From Strongylocentrotus purpuratus (Eukaryota > Echinodermata > Echinoidea > Camarodonta > Strongylocentrotidae): a stretch of DNA of 64,000 nt. The stretch's first letter is position 1. The number at the start of each line of letters is the position of its first letter. The notes under the pieces were generated by a model. The model had not been told where the DNA came from and ran no database searches. It saw only the letters and a program-made list of their open reading frames with translations. Below are positions 1-10,744 of the stretch, one piece after another. Made by a program: the position numbers and the translations under genes. The stretch spans positions 23,051,147 to 23,115,146 of the forward strand of contig NW_022145612.1 of the NCBI RefSeq assembly GCF_000002235.5, given 5' to 3'.

Positions 1-11
1 CTCTCTCTCTG

Positions 12-58
<47 letters not shown>
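1..58. repeat. CT microsatellite
   Basis: An almost pure CT dinucleotide tract broken by a few GT steps, running from the window edge. It lies in sequence inferred to be a downstream plexin intron. Confidence 0.95.
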
Positions 59-61
<3 letters not shown>

Positions 62-1833
62 CCTTATCCAAACTGTTTCATCCATCACAATCATTTCAAG
101 CAGCAATTTGACAAATGTTACCTTAAAAGAACCTACATGCAAATGATGGAAAAGAAAATTACTTGGATAACCAGCACTCCACAACTATGATTAATTTCAA
201 CATGAAAGTGACAAAGATGAATACCTCAGTCCCACCGCTAAACAGACTCCATAACGACCGCATTTTGCCCATTGAGGTAATTTACATTTCTCTTCATTCC
301 AAGTCATTCTGGTGCCAATCGCGTTGGTGCGTCAGGGGTATATGAAAACATCTCAAACTAATTCTCCACAAACATCAATCTCACATTGGAATCACAAAGT
401 TGAGGCCGAGCTTAGCACTTTGTAAGATGGATTGTTTACCGGGCACTCCTGTAAATTACTATTTGTCTGGATGTGGAATAACATGATATATCCAAAGCCA
501 CTGTTTGATTGCTTTCAATTAACACCTGAGCAATTCACCAGATGCAGCAAAATCTTTGCAAAATTCCATTTTGGAGATGAAGATTAAAAATAAAAGGTGG
601 AGAATTGATTGCTTAAAGATTGAAAACAATTTTGTGACATTTAAGGGACAGATGTGCCCTATCTAATGTTTTCCATTTATTGCAAATACTAATAATTGGC
701 TGAATTTGTGTTACTATTTCATGCTTTAAATATCAAATTAATGGCAAGTGCGGTTCATTAACATGAAAATTAACTTGAATTCATTTCCAATTAATGTAAA
801 TAGGAATCAATCTGTAACACAAGCATCCTAACATTGCTACAAATTAAGGATAGAGATTGGTCTGAGTGATGATTAATTGCAATGGCCCCCTCAAATCCAT
901 TAGAAGTATGTGCGGAACATCCATAATTGATGGAATGTGACTCTAGTACCCCCACGTGCCTTGAATTGAAATTTAATTCTCATTACAGAACCTTACATCA
1001 AGTGTGCTATGTAAAGTCTGACTAAACCTACAAGTGGTACTTCCACCATGCTTCCACGCTCTGCCAACATATGAGCAATATGCACATTGATTCTCTCTGA
1101 TATTTGTACAAATGAGTTATAATTTATATAAAGAGATGTATTTGTAGCTTCCTCGTTATACATTAGTCATTACAAATAGTGCCTAAAGCCACCGATCTGT
1201 CATGGGGTTTCTCATTTAATGTAGTTCTGTCTCCTCACTCTGAATAATGCAGCGTTTAACAACTTGAAGGATGCGTTTCTTCAATCGCATCAAGAGATGA
1301 GTGTACGAGACTTGTATTGAGTCAGGCTGGGGTCTGATTAAGGGTACACATTATTTGAAGTGCTCTTCTTAGTTTGACTGATTCATCAAAAGACAACTTC
1401 ACAGATTTGATGATGGATCAAAATATGAGGGGTAAAGTCTTTATTAAGCCGTTGCAATCTTCAAGCACCTTAATTGAACAAGGGTGATTACATTTCCCTT
1501 AACGAGCCATCTTCCAAAAACCTATAAATTCAATGACTCTTTTTTTTAAATGTCGCTATGGACCTATGTACATAGTTGTAATCTATGCAGTATAGCTGTA
1601 CAACAAAAGCGAAGATCCAATATTTTTGAGCTCCAAAACATCTCTATGCTTTACAAAGAGAGTTTATGCTCAACATGACAGCAACCAAATGGTTATTCAC
1701 ACAAAAAAAATCGTCTTCCTAACTCACACCAAAGACGCATTATATCTGTCTATTGAGTACCAGAAGGCTATTGACCTAATGGCTTTCTGGCTGTCAAGAT
1801 GATTATCAAAAATATAATATCTCATTTTCTTAC
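59..1833. other. Non-coding stretch, probable plexin intron
   Basis: AT-rich DNA left of the last visible plexin exon. I looked on the minus strand for a PSI-domain exon (Cys-rich, CGWC-like), which should follow the Sema domain, and did not see one. No repeat structure or convincing coding segment was found. Confidence 0.5.
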
Positions 1834-1965
1834 CTTTGTTTCGGTCATCACGTAGACATGGTTTTCATCTGGTGTTAGGACCATGCCGTTCTGCACCATG
1901 CCACCATCAGCATCTATCGTCATCTCCTCATACAGCATGGCAGTGGATGAATCCATCAACCACAG
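1834..1965 (-). CDS. Plexin, third visible coding exon (end of Sema domain)
   Basis: On the minus strand an acceptor (TTTCACATAG) and a donor (G|GTAAGA) bound 132 nt, exactly 44 codons in phase 0. The peptide starts LWLMDSSTAMLYEE and ends VYVMTETK. It matches the closing blades of plexin Sema domains, where a segment of the type xHLYVMTxxKV precedes the PSI domain. The preceding exon ends QLKK, so the junction reads QLKK-LWLMD, as expected of the family's GQLKKV-like strand. The next exons (PSI, IPT repeats, membrane helix, GAP domain) must lie left of the window. The call rests on splice sites, phase and family resemblance together. Confidence 0.85.
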
Positions 1966-4900
1966 CTATGTGAAATAAAAGACAAATATAACAAATTAAC
2001 AATAAAATATATTATAATTATTGGTGAGAAAAAGAGCAATGAAAGAAGGGATAGAACATGTTGCTATTTTGAAAAACATAAGCATACTGATTAAGGGGGA
2101 CAGTTGGATTTAACAAGTTGTTTGGAGCACTGCATTGCAACTAATTCTTTAGGTCAGAATTAATAACTTCCGATTCAATTTAATAAACATTTGAGAAAAA
2201 TATAGCTAATCCATTCTGTATCATCAAATCAATAAAGGGATGATACATGACAATTCAATTTAAAGGAAAAGGAAAGGTAAATAAATGCAAATTAACAGCT
2301 GACATGCCTCTTTTTCTCTTTCCCTATATTCTTTTTATTTAATAAAATATTAGTGAGACTGTAGACACAACTGGAGTTAAGTGTTTGAACAAGACAGACA
2401 GACGATAAACACAACCTTCTTGACATCTTCCTCATTATATTCAAACTTTATACCAAATTGGCAGTAAAAAAAAATGAAATCTGGTGACCCTTATCGTAAT
2501 GGTAGATATTAAGCAAATATCATTAAGTTCCTACGGATTAAGTATTAACAAAAGCTGAAATGTACATGCTTTTGTGAATGTTGCCAAAGTCCAATTCCCA
2601 CGATTAGCATGAGTCATTATCATTCATAAGTTTTGACTTCGTAATTTAGAATTGCGAAATATATTTGCATTTCTTAACAATCTAAATGCGTCTCTTTTTT
2701 CTTTCACTTTCGTGAACAATATGTGGTCAAGTAGACCAAATTTGGTATGCACTGTCCCATTCCCCCCAAAAAAATATTGTCAAATTAACAGTGATGATAT
2801 TTTCTCCATCAAATTGAAACCAATTTTTAGAAGTCATTAAGCTTACAGTTCAATGAACAAATAGTGAAAATACTTCAGGCTCGATAATTCTCTCCTTAGC
2901 CTTATAGAGCACAATAAGTTTCATGAATGTAAAATGTCTTTTTCTCAGACCCTTGTGCTCAAAAGTCAATCAAATATTTTGCAATGGAACATAAATATAA
3001 TTTGATATGATATACAGGTCCCCTTTCCAGAATGACCTATTCACCTAATCTCCCAAAGCATTTCACAGATAACAAGTCCAATCTGTTTCAACCTTTGAAC
3101 ATTCAACATCATAGTGATAATGAATGTAGAGGTAGAAACTCAATATTTGGAGAACCATTTAAAGTACACATCCGCAGAAAATGGGATAATGTGCAAACAG
3201 AGAAAACACACATTGAATGTGTACGTTTCTCATGGTCTCCCTCTCTTCCCACGGCTTGATCTTAAAATAAAACTTGAAAAGAGGCCCAAATGAAATTCAG
3301 ATATAAGTAATGAACGGCATCAGAATGTAAGCCAGTTTGAATTAGATTGAATGTTAGTATAAGCAAATCCAAAGATTGCAGGTTAAAGATGATCTTAGAT
3401 TAAATTACAGATATTGTAAGACTCTTCAAAACTTAAAGAAAAATTCGAAAGTCTCAATATTCTCAGGTAATAGCAAGTTTATTTAGAATCTATGCAGAGA
3501 AAAGGTTTTTAATGGACACAAATAATTAAACAATGATTTCATAAATAAAACTGCAAAACATTCACTTTTCTTTGTCATACTTAAATATCTAAAAGATTAT
3601 TGATTTTTAGATGAATAGCTTCACAAAATTGCTACCCCTCACTGTGATAATGACACAATCGATCAATAGGCCAGTTCATACATGTAGTTGAAGTCTGAGC
3701 ATGAGCAGATAAAGGTCATTGCAGACCAAATTGTGAAATACAAGGAGACAAAATACTTGATACGTGCTCATGAAAGTTATGTAATCATTATTCATTTATG
3801 CACAAGCAGTGCACTCCATGAAACACAGGTATTCTTTGAAAAGGAGAAACAAAGGCTATTTATGTAGCACCTCCATCGCTGTAGGAGTGATTAATTAAAA
3901 ATATATAAAGTGGGACCTCTTCATGTTTTGAAGATCTGTGGATATTTAGGGTCTTAAATTCTTAATGAGAAATCCATGCAAGTTGATTCTTGATCTTTAA
4001 TGCTCAAAACTAATAAAATTCCAATCAAGCCATCATCTTCACCCCTTTAAGATGCAATTAATTTTCTCAAGTCAGATAAATGAGATATTAATTTTGTCCA
4101 CTAAAACGACAATTAGATGCCCTGAGGTCAATCCACTTTACCACTGAAGCACTATATTTAGAATCTCATTAAATGACAATCGAGGTTGAGCATTGAAGTT
4201 GCAGTATAATATACATGTAGTATGTGTAAATTGATAGCTCATAAAAGGCCCTGGAAACTTGAAAATAGCTTTTTGAAAATGGGGGGAAAAAAGGAGGAGG
4301 GATATTGTCTCCATGAGTACATGGAAACGGCACCCTTTCTGCACAAAATCTGATAACACTCCATTTCACACAAACAAAGAAAAGTGATTTGCAAAATGGA
4401 AGAGGTGTATGTTTGAGGAAGGAGGTCAGCTCTATTTGGTAATTTTTCTGAAAAAGAAAATTTCTGGTTCCCCTCAAAGACAGAACAGGTACTCAAATAT
4501 TTTTGCTAACAGTAAGATTTTAGGAAATGCATGACAGGATTGCATTGGCTGTCAAATTTGTGAATTTTGATTTGTCTATTTTTGAAGGGGTCATGCCCCT
4601 ACAAACACTTGGGAGTGGGTGTCTGGGGTCGCCTGCTGGGGCGCAGATGGTGGGCAAGACACAAACCCTACAGAGAGTGAAGGGAGGGAAGGGCGTACGT
4701 ACAGCAGCAAGACTTGGCTTGCTGGCTGGCTTCAGACACATTTTTGCATGCGCTCTAAAAACAAAAACATCCACAAGTGGGTGGAAGGTTTTGTTTAACG
4801 GCTTCAGCATTTTTTTATGTTTGGTTTGGTTTGGTTTGAAATGATCAGTAGGATAATAACACACGGAGACAGGTCTAGACAACATAAGTCATTAGTCAAT

Positions 4901-5871
4901 GATTTCGTATTAAAATATGGAGCCACCGACGCACCCACCCTAAATTATAACAGGTCCATTTCCTGCTTATTTATCAAAACCAACAACCTGATAACAAGTC
5001 ATGCTTCAGATCCCTAAAAAAAAGATAAACAATATTTTTAACAGACAGGGTACCTCTTTCCATTGATTGTTATCAAATTAAAATCCAAATGATGCAGATA
5101 TCGACAAGGAGCAAATTATTAGGGTACTATGCTGCTGATTTTTATACTTATCTGAAATATCTCGATATAGCAAATGTTCATAAACCTACATGTAAGAAGA
5201 ATAACATGGAGTGGAGACTGGGGAACTTAAAGACTTACATACATACATACAGAAAGGCTCAACCCTGATACACATGGACCCCTAAATTTCACTTCAGGCT
5301 CCAACCAACTTTTGCAATTTTAACAGAAAATGGCTCAAATAGTACCAAAATATATTTCTTGACTGGGTCACAAAGGTGAGAGTGGATCCCTTGCCTAGAA
5401 GTAAGATACTGATCATGGTAGGCAGGGGAGGCTCAACCTGTTAACTACTCAGTAGTATGAGGACAGGATCGATGCAGACAGTGTTTGTTGGCAGGGGACA
5501 TCTTTAGACCATGTTCAGACTAACCCCTCGAAGAGGTAGAGGATTGGACAGACTGGGGGCACCCACACATGTTTGTGTTTAGAGAGCATGAGATATGTAA
5601 TAAATAATGCATGAGAGAGACAAGCAATGGATCCAGTTGAATAACAATAAGGAAAAAAATATATTGGAACTGACAGATGTCCAAAATATTTTCAAATATT
5701 TTCACATATTTTCGAGTACATGGAAGGGTTGGTTGAGTAAAGGGATGATTGGCATTGCCTATCAAAGTATTCATTACTATGCTTTTACGGGATTACATTC
5801 TGACTCGTCGTTGTTGTTGAAAATGTCTTCTATTCTTCATGTTCATCCAAGTCCTCGCTTCATAATTTGTG

Positions 5872-7187
5872 TGTTACACCCCTATGGCGTGTAGGGATGG
5901 TTACTCTAAATAACTGGAAATAATCAAAGATGAGGAGAAACAAGTCAGTTGGTGTACTCAGTGCTCACTCAAAATGTAGAATGACACATTTATTATCTCC
6001 ATAATAAATATCAACGAATGACAGAAATCATCATACAATAACAATATTGTAAGAACAAACTTTCTAGAATTATTATGTTTTCCGTCTTCTTATTCTCATG
6101 GATACATAACCATAACAATTGATATCAAACATCTTGTACATCACACTTCTTAACAACTTCATCCTTAAGGATGTTCCTTTGAAATCGCTCAATACTACAT
6201 GTGAATGTACTTTAAACTCTAACAAGTATACAATATACATTATATACCAACCCGAGCACGAACCCGGATCATGTTTATATTAAAGATACCATGTTCATAT
6301 AAACCATGACTTTTCCTTTAACTATCCTTATGTTCTCATGAACATACTACTCATAAAGAAGTCATACTATTATTATCAAACGGTATCCAAGTAAACTCCC
6401 TTAAATAATCAAGGATTATTTAATACAAGTTCTATTATTTCAGCCAATAAAACTAACAATTGACTATAAGAAATAACCTTAAAGTCTAGTTTAACAAACA
6501 CTGAACTGAATCTCAAAAGTACTAATTAATGACACTTTAAATCATCACATCAAAATGACTACTCTAATAACAAACTATCCAATAGAAAGCCAAACAGACA
6601 GTTACTTACACTGTTCACAAGCTAACTGCGCATCATGCTTTATATCTTAATGCATTATAATTCACTTGTTTAATAACCTACTAACTACTATGGATGGAAT
6701 ACCAGTAAAATGTATTACTTTAGCATGAATACATAAAATATACAATATACATGTATACATACTAATATCAAAATACATAGGTAGAAATGATATTGTCTTA
6801 CCTGGAAATAATCAAAGATGAGGAGAAACAAGTCAGTTGGTGTACTCAGTGCTCACTCAAAATGTAGAATGACACATGTTGTACACTATGCATGCTGACC
6901 GATCTCTGCTCAAGTCTTAATCTCCAAGTTCGTCCATTTATGCTGGTAGGGTAATGTTTACTAAACTGGGGGATTAATCCTTAGTCTGTAATTCTGAGGG
7001 TAGAGTTTCTTTGTGCTCACTGGACATAGCAAACTCATATAAACTTACTAAACAATACAAAGTTAGGAACAAAGGGGTGGGCATTTAGTAACTAAAGTGG
7101 AGTGGGCATTTATTAGTGAGTCATCATAGAGTATATCTCTATAGGGGTATAACACAGCACAGAGTATATCTCTATAGGGGTATAACA
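5872..7187 (-). repeat. 3' LTR (left copy)
   Basis: 1316 bp, with TG...CA termini. It contains a 76-bp direct repeat (5914-5989 and 6802-6877) and, near its right end, a tandem doublet of about 30 bp built on AGAGTATATCTCTATAGGGG (about 7130-7187). It is the 3' LTR because the gag-like ORF and polypurine tract read on the minus strand. Confidence 0.93.
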
Positions 7188-7200
7188 CCTTCCCCCACCA
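7188..7200 (-). other. Polypurine tract of the LTR element
   Basis: On the minus strand TGGTGGGGGAAGG abuts the start of the 3' LTR (TGTTATA). This is the expected place and composition for the plus-strand primer of an LTR retrotransposon. Confidence 0.75.
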
Positions 7201-8178
7201 AAAAAATAAATGTCCACTTGACACTCAAACAATGTCATAACTGTAAGGGAAAGAAAAAAAATCCCAATGTTTAAACCAAGAAAATATACCATGCACTGAT
7301 ATTCCTTCAACTGTTACATGGTGTAACATAGTCATTATAGTCGTGCTATATAAATCTATCGATAAAGTAAGTAAGTCAGGGTGTTAACGGTCCCAACTTG
7401 AATCTATAGATCCTTAATACTAACTCAATAGAAAGAGAATATATCCCTAATAACATATCAACTATGACAAAATTAACGAGTCATACCTTGTGAGAAACCC
7501 TCTTGTACAACATAAGTACTAATTTGTCAAATGCTGCAAAGGTTATCTCCTATCCTGTTACACTGCGCAGTGCTTCTTCTTGTAGACTCATCAAAGTTTC
7601 TGTTTCGGAATCTTCACATATACATATATTAACTTGCATTTAGACTTTTCAGTTATACATCTTCAGTCAAACTTTTCTGTACATTTAATTTCAACCTCCT
7701 ACCGGTGACGTAGCCTCTTAGCTATACTCATGCTCTCAGTCATCTTTTCGTCCATGCAGCAAGTACGATCTCTCTGTCGTCTTCGACCTTGTACGATGTC
7801 CTCACTTAAGCTTCTCATGACCTTCAGCATCCACCGGTCCTAAGTTCTGCGTTGATTGAAGTTAAATGTTCTTAAAGCTGATATTCTCTAATTTGGGGGT
7901 GAAACCTGTTGTTGGCTGCGTTGCTGGTCCCACTGGCTGCTGCACATCTGGGATTGGTAGTGGTGGGTTGCGTGGTACCTGGCCAGAGCTTTGGTTAAAC
8001 AATTGATACTGAGAAAACATATCATGTGGGGGAGGATAAGGCATAGATAAGGTCTGGGGGCATGAAAGGAGCAACGTGAGACTTTTTATTAGGAAGAGGG
8101 GAGATAACTGATGCTGGTCGTTCAGCGTAGCTGGAATATGCATCAGGTTTGGTTGGATTGGTTGAAGGGTAGGGTCTC

Positions 8179-9270
8179 CTAGACTATCATAGGTGAGCCT
8201 CGAAGGAGGGTGACGTTGTCTTGCTGGGCCGTGCTTTCATGAACAGGAGCTGGATTCCCATCTCGGATGGCTGCAATCTCTGCCCTGATCAAAGCCTTGA
8301 TCTCCTTATGTATGCTGTTCATGTCAATTTTGGCCTCTGGTGTTTCTTGTACGGTATTGACTTGGGCTGGCGTCCTCCTCTTGTGCTTATTTAGCCGCTC
8401 CGTCTCATTATTGGCGGCAAGGTTGACTTTTTCTAAAAGGTCCTCGTCGCTAGCTGCTGAGTTATTCAGGTAAGGCTTCATATCATTTCTCACCCCTTCA
8501 TTTGTTATGCCGGTCAAAGCAGAGTGCCTGAACATATTTTCCACTAGAGAACCGTTGTAATGAAATGACGAGCCGGCCTCCTGCGACACAAACATAATCT
8601 TTTGCTTCAGGGCGAGCAGCCTTAAAAAGAAATCATGGGGCGATTCCCTCTGACCTTGTGCAGCCCTACTCAACTCGTGGTACAGCTCCGTGGCCTCTTT
8701 TTCTTGATAGTGTGATCTGATGAGCCGACGGAGGGTGGGAAGATTGAGCTGGGGCTTCGACTCTAGATATGCCCTTAGGGTGAGACCAGGCGCCATTGCT
8801 CGAATCACAGCGTCCACGATCTCCTCATCTGCATATCCTTTCTCGTTTCCTCGCTCAATCTGATGGATGAGGCTCATAAAGCTTAGCCTCTCTTTCTGTC
8901 CTGCCTCCCCAACCTGACCGGAAATCTTGAATTCCCTTCGCCAGGGCGTCGCTTCTGGTTGGGCCCTACCAATGGTCGATGGGGATGAGGCTACCTCCGT
9001 CTCTTGCTTGGTTTCCTTAACCTCACCCTTGGTACCAATGGCGTCCGCCACCATCTTCCACGTTGCCTCTCCATGGTCTTCGCTGTCCGCCATCTCATCG
9101 CTGTACAGATGGTTTTTAACAAGCCTCACGAGCTCTGACCTACCCCTTTCCTTACCTCTACTCACCCTATCCTCTGGCAATCCCAGGGCCGTCAACACAT
9201 CTATGAGTCCCTCTATGCTGCACCCGTTTACATATAGTCCCTCGGTGACATCATCTATAAGGCCCTCCAT
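8179..9270 (-). CDS. Gag-like protein of the LTR element
   Basis: An uninterrupted ORF of 363 codons starting MEGLIDDVTEGLY. An N-terminal segment rich in acidic and basic residues (to about residue 105) is followed by a helical region (about 110-290) with WRREFKISGQ, ERLSFMSLIHQIE and SPHDFFLRLLALKQK. That pattern is typical of retrotransposon Gag capsid domains, including the helix that spaces Arg and Leu after a SPxxF motif. The C-terminal third is Lys/Arg- and Glu-rich. I see no CCHC zinc knuckle. A separate proline-rich ORF of 93 codons lies just downstream (7862-8143) and may or may not be expressed. The protein would build particles for the element; no host role is implied. Confidence 0.75.
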   Translation of the reverse strand: MEGLIDDVTEGLYVNGCSIEGLIDVLTALGLPEDRVSRGKERGRSELVRLVKNHLYSDEMADSEDHGEATWKMVADAIGTKGEVKETKQETEVASSPSTIGRAQPEATPWRREFKISGQVGEAGQKERLSFMSLIHQIERGNEKGYADEEIVDAVIRAMAPGLTLRAYLESKPQLNLPTLRRLIRSHYQEKEATELYHELSRAAQGQRESPHDFFLRLLALKQKIMFVSQEAGSSFHYNGSLVENMFRHSALTGITNEGVRNDMKPYLNNSAASDEDLLEKVNLAANNETERLNKHKRRTPAQVNTVQETPEAKIDMNSIHKEIKALIRAEIAAIRDGNPAPVHESTAQQDNVTLLRGSPMIV

Positions 9271-9407
9271 CCTGGTTGTTGACGCTCTGGCTACTGTAGG
9301 AGTGGTGAGAAGCGGCTTGGTCTGGATCAGGTCAGTCTACCCCGCTCGTCTCATAGGATGATGACTTGCAGCTTTAGTCCAACAAGGACATCAAGACTGG
9401 TGACATC

Positions 9408-9425
9408 ATCCGGGCAGTGCCTCCA
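9408..9425 (-). other. Candidate primer-binding site of the LTR element
   Basis: On the minus strand, three bases after the 5' LTR, the sequence TGGAGGCACTGCCCGGAT begins with the TGG that pairs with a tRNA CCA end. I could not assign the tRNA from memory. Confidence 0.55.
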
Positions 9426-9428
9426 AAA

Positions 9429-10744
9429 TGTTACACCCCTATGGCGTGTAGGGATGGTTACTCTAAATAACTGGAAATAATCAAAGATGAGGAGAAACAA
9501 GTCAGTTGGTGTACTCAGTGCTCACTCAAAATGTAGAATGACACATTTATTATCTCCATAATAAATATCAACGAATGACAGAAATCATCATACAATAACA
9601 ATATTGTAAGAACAAACTTTCTAGAATTATTATGTTTTCCGTCTTCTTATTCTCATGGATACATAACCATAACAATTGATATCAAACATCTTGTACATCA
9701 CACTTCTTAACAACTTCATCCTTAAGGATGTTCCTTTGAAATCGCTCAATACTACATGTGAATGTACTTTAAACTCTAACAAGTATACAATATACATTAT
9801 ATACCAACCCGAGCACGAACCCGGATCATGTTTATATTAAAGATACCATGTTCATATAAACCATGACTTTTCCTTTAACTATCCTTATGTTCTCATGAAC
9901 ATACTACTCATAAAGAAGTCATACTATTATTATCAAACGGTATCCAAGTAAACTCCCTTAAATAATCAAGGATTATTTAATACAAGTTCTATTATTTCAG
10001 CCAATAAAACTAACAATTGACTATAAGAAATAACCTTAAAGTCTAGTTTAACAAACACTGAACTGAATCTCAAAAGTACTAATTAATGACACTTTAAATC
10101 ATCACATCAAAATGACTACTCTAATAACAAACTATCCAATAGAAAGCCAAACAGACAGTTACTTACACTGTTCACAAGCTAACTGCGCATCATGCTTTAT
10201 ATCTTAATGCATTATAATTCACTTGTTTAATAACCTACTAACTACTATGGATGGAATACCAGTAAAATGTATTACTTTAGCATGAATACATAAAATATAC
10301 AATATACATGTATACATACTAATATCAAAATACATAGGTAGAAATGATATTGTCTTACCTGGAAATAATCAAAGATGAGGAGAAACAAGTCAGTTGGTGT
10401 ACTCAGTGCTCACTCAAAATGTAGAATGACACATGTTGTACACTATGCATGCTGACCGATCTCTGCTCAAGTCTTAATCTCCAAGTTCGTCCATTTATGC
10501 TGGTAGGGTAATGTTTACTAAACTGGGGGATTAATCCTTAGTCTGTAATTCTGAGGGTAGAGTTTCTTTGTGCTCACTGGACATAGCAAACTCATATAAA
10601 CTTACTAAACAATACAAAGTTAGGAACAAAGGGGTGGGCATTTAGTAACTAAAGTGGAGTGGGCATTTATTAGTGAGTCATCATAGAGTATATCTCTATA
10701 GGGGTATAACACAGCACAGAGTATATCTCTATAGGGGTATAACA
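9429..10744 (-). repeat. 5' LTR (right copy)
   Basis: 1316 bp, same length as the left copy and without any difference noticed on side-by-side reading. It contains the same 76-bp direct repeat (9471-9546 and 10359-10434). It should carry the element's promoter, but I did not assign one. Confidence 0.93.

Larger units (their letters stand above)
5872..10744 (-). mobile_element. Gag-only LTR retrotransposon, probably Ty3/gypsy-type, looks whole as a non-autonomous element
   Basis: Two direct LTRs of 1316 bp each (5872-7187 and 9429-10744) begin TGTTACACC and end TATAACA on the plus strand. A 4-bp duplication TGTG flanks the element (5868-5871 and 10745-10748). The internal region is only 2241 bp. 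Read on the minus strand it has a candidate primer-binding site, a gag-like ORF of 363 codons and a polypurine tract against the 3' LTR. No protease, reverse transcriptase, RNase H or integrase sequence was seen, so it would need enzymes in trans. I found no difference between the LTRs on reading, which points to a very recent insertion. It lies in sense orientation in a plexin intron. The superfamily is inferred from the 4-bp duplication and the Gag style. Confidence 0.9.

Noticed and set aside
4520-4885. Overlapping ORFs of 105 and 121 codons on both strands
   Set aside because: Both strands are open over the same higher-GC patch, neither peptide resembles a known family, and no splice sites frame them.
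8267-9361. Plus-strand ORFs of 68 and 144 codons inside the LTR element
   Set aside because: They are antisense shadows of the gag-like ORF.
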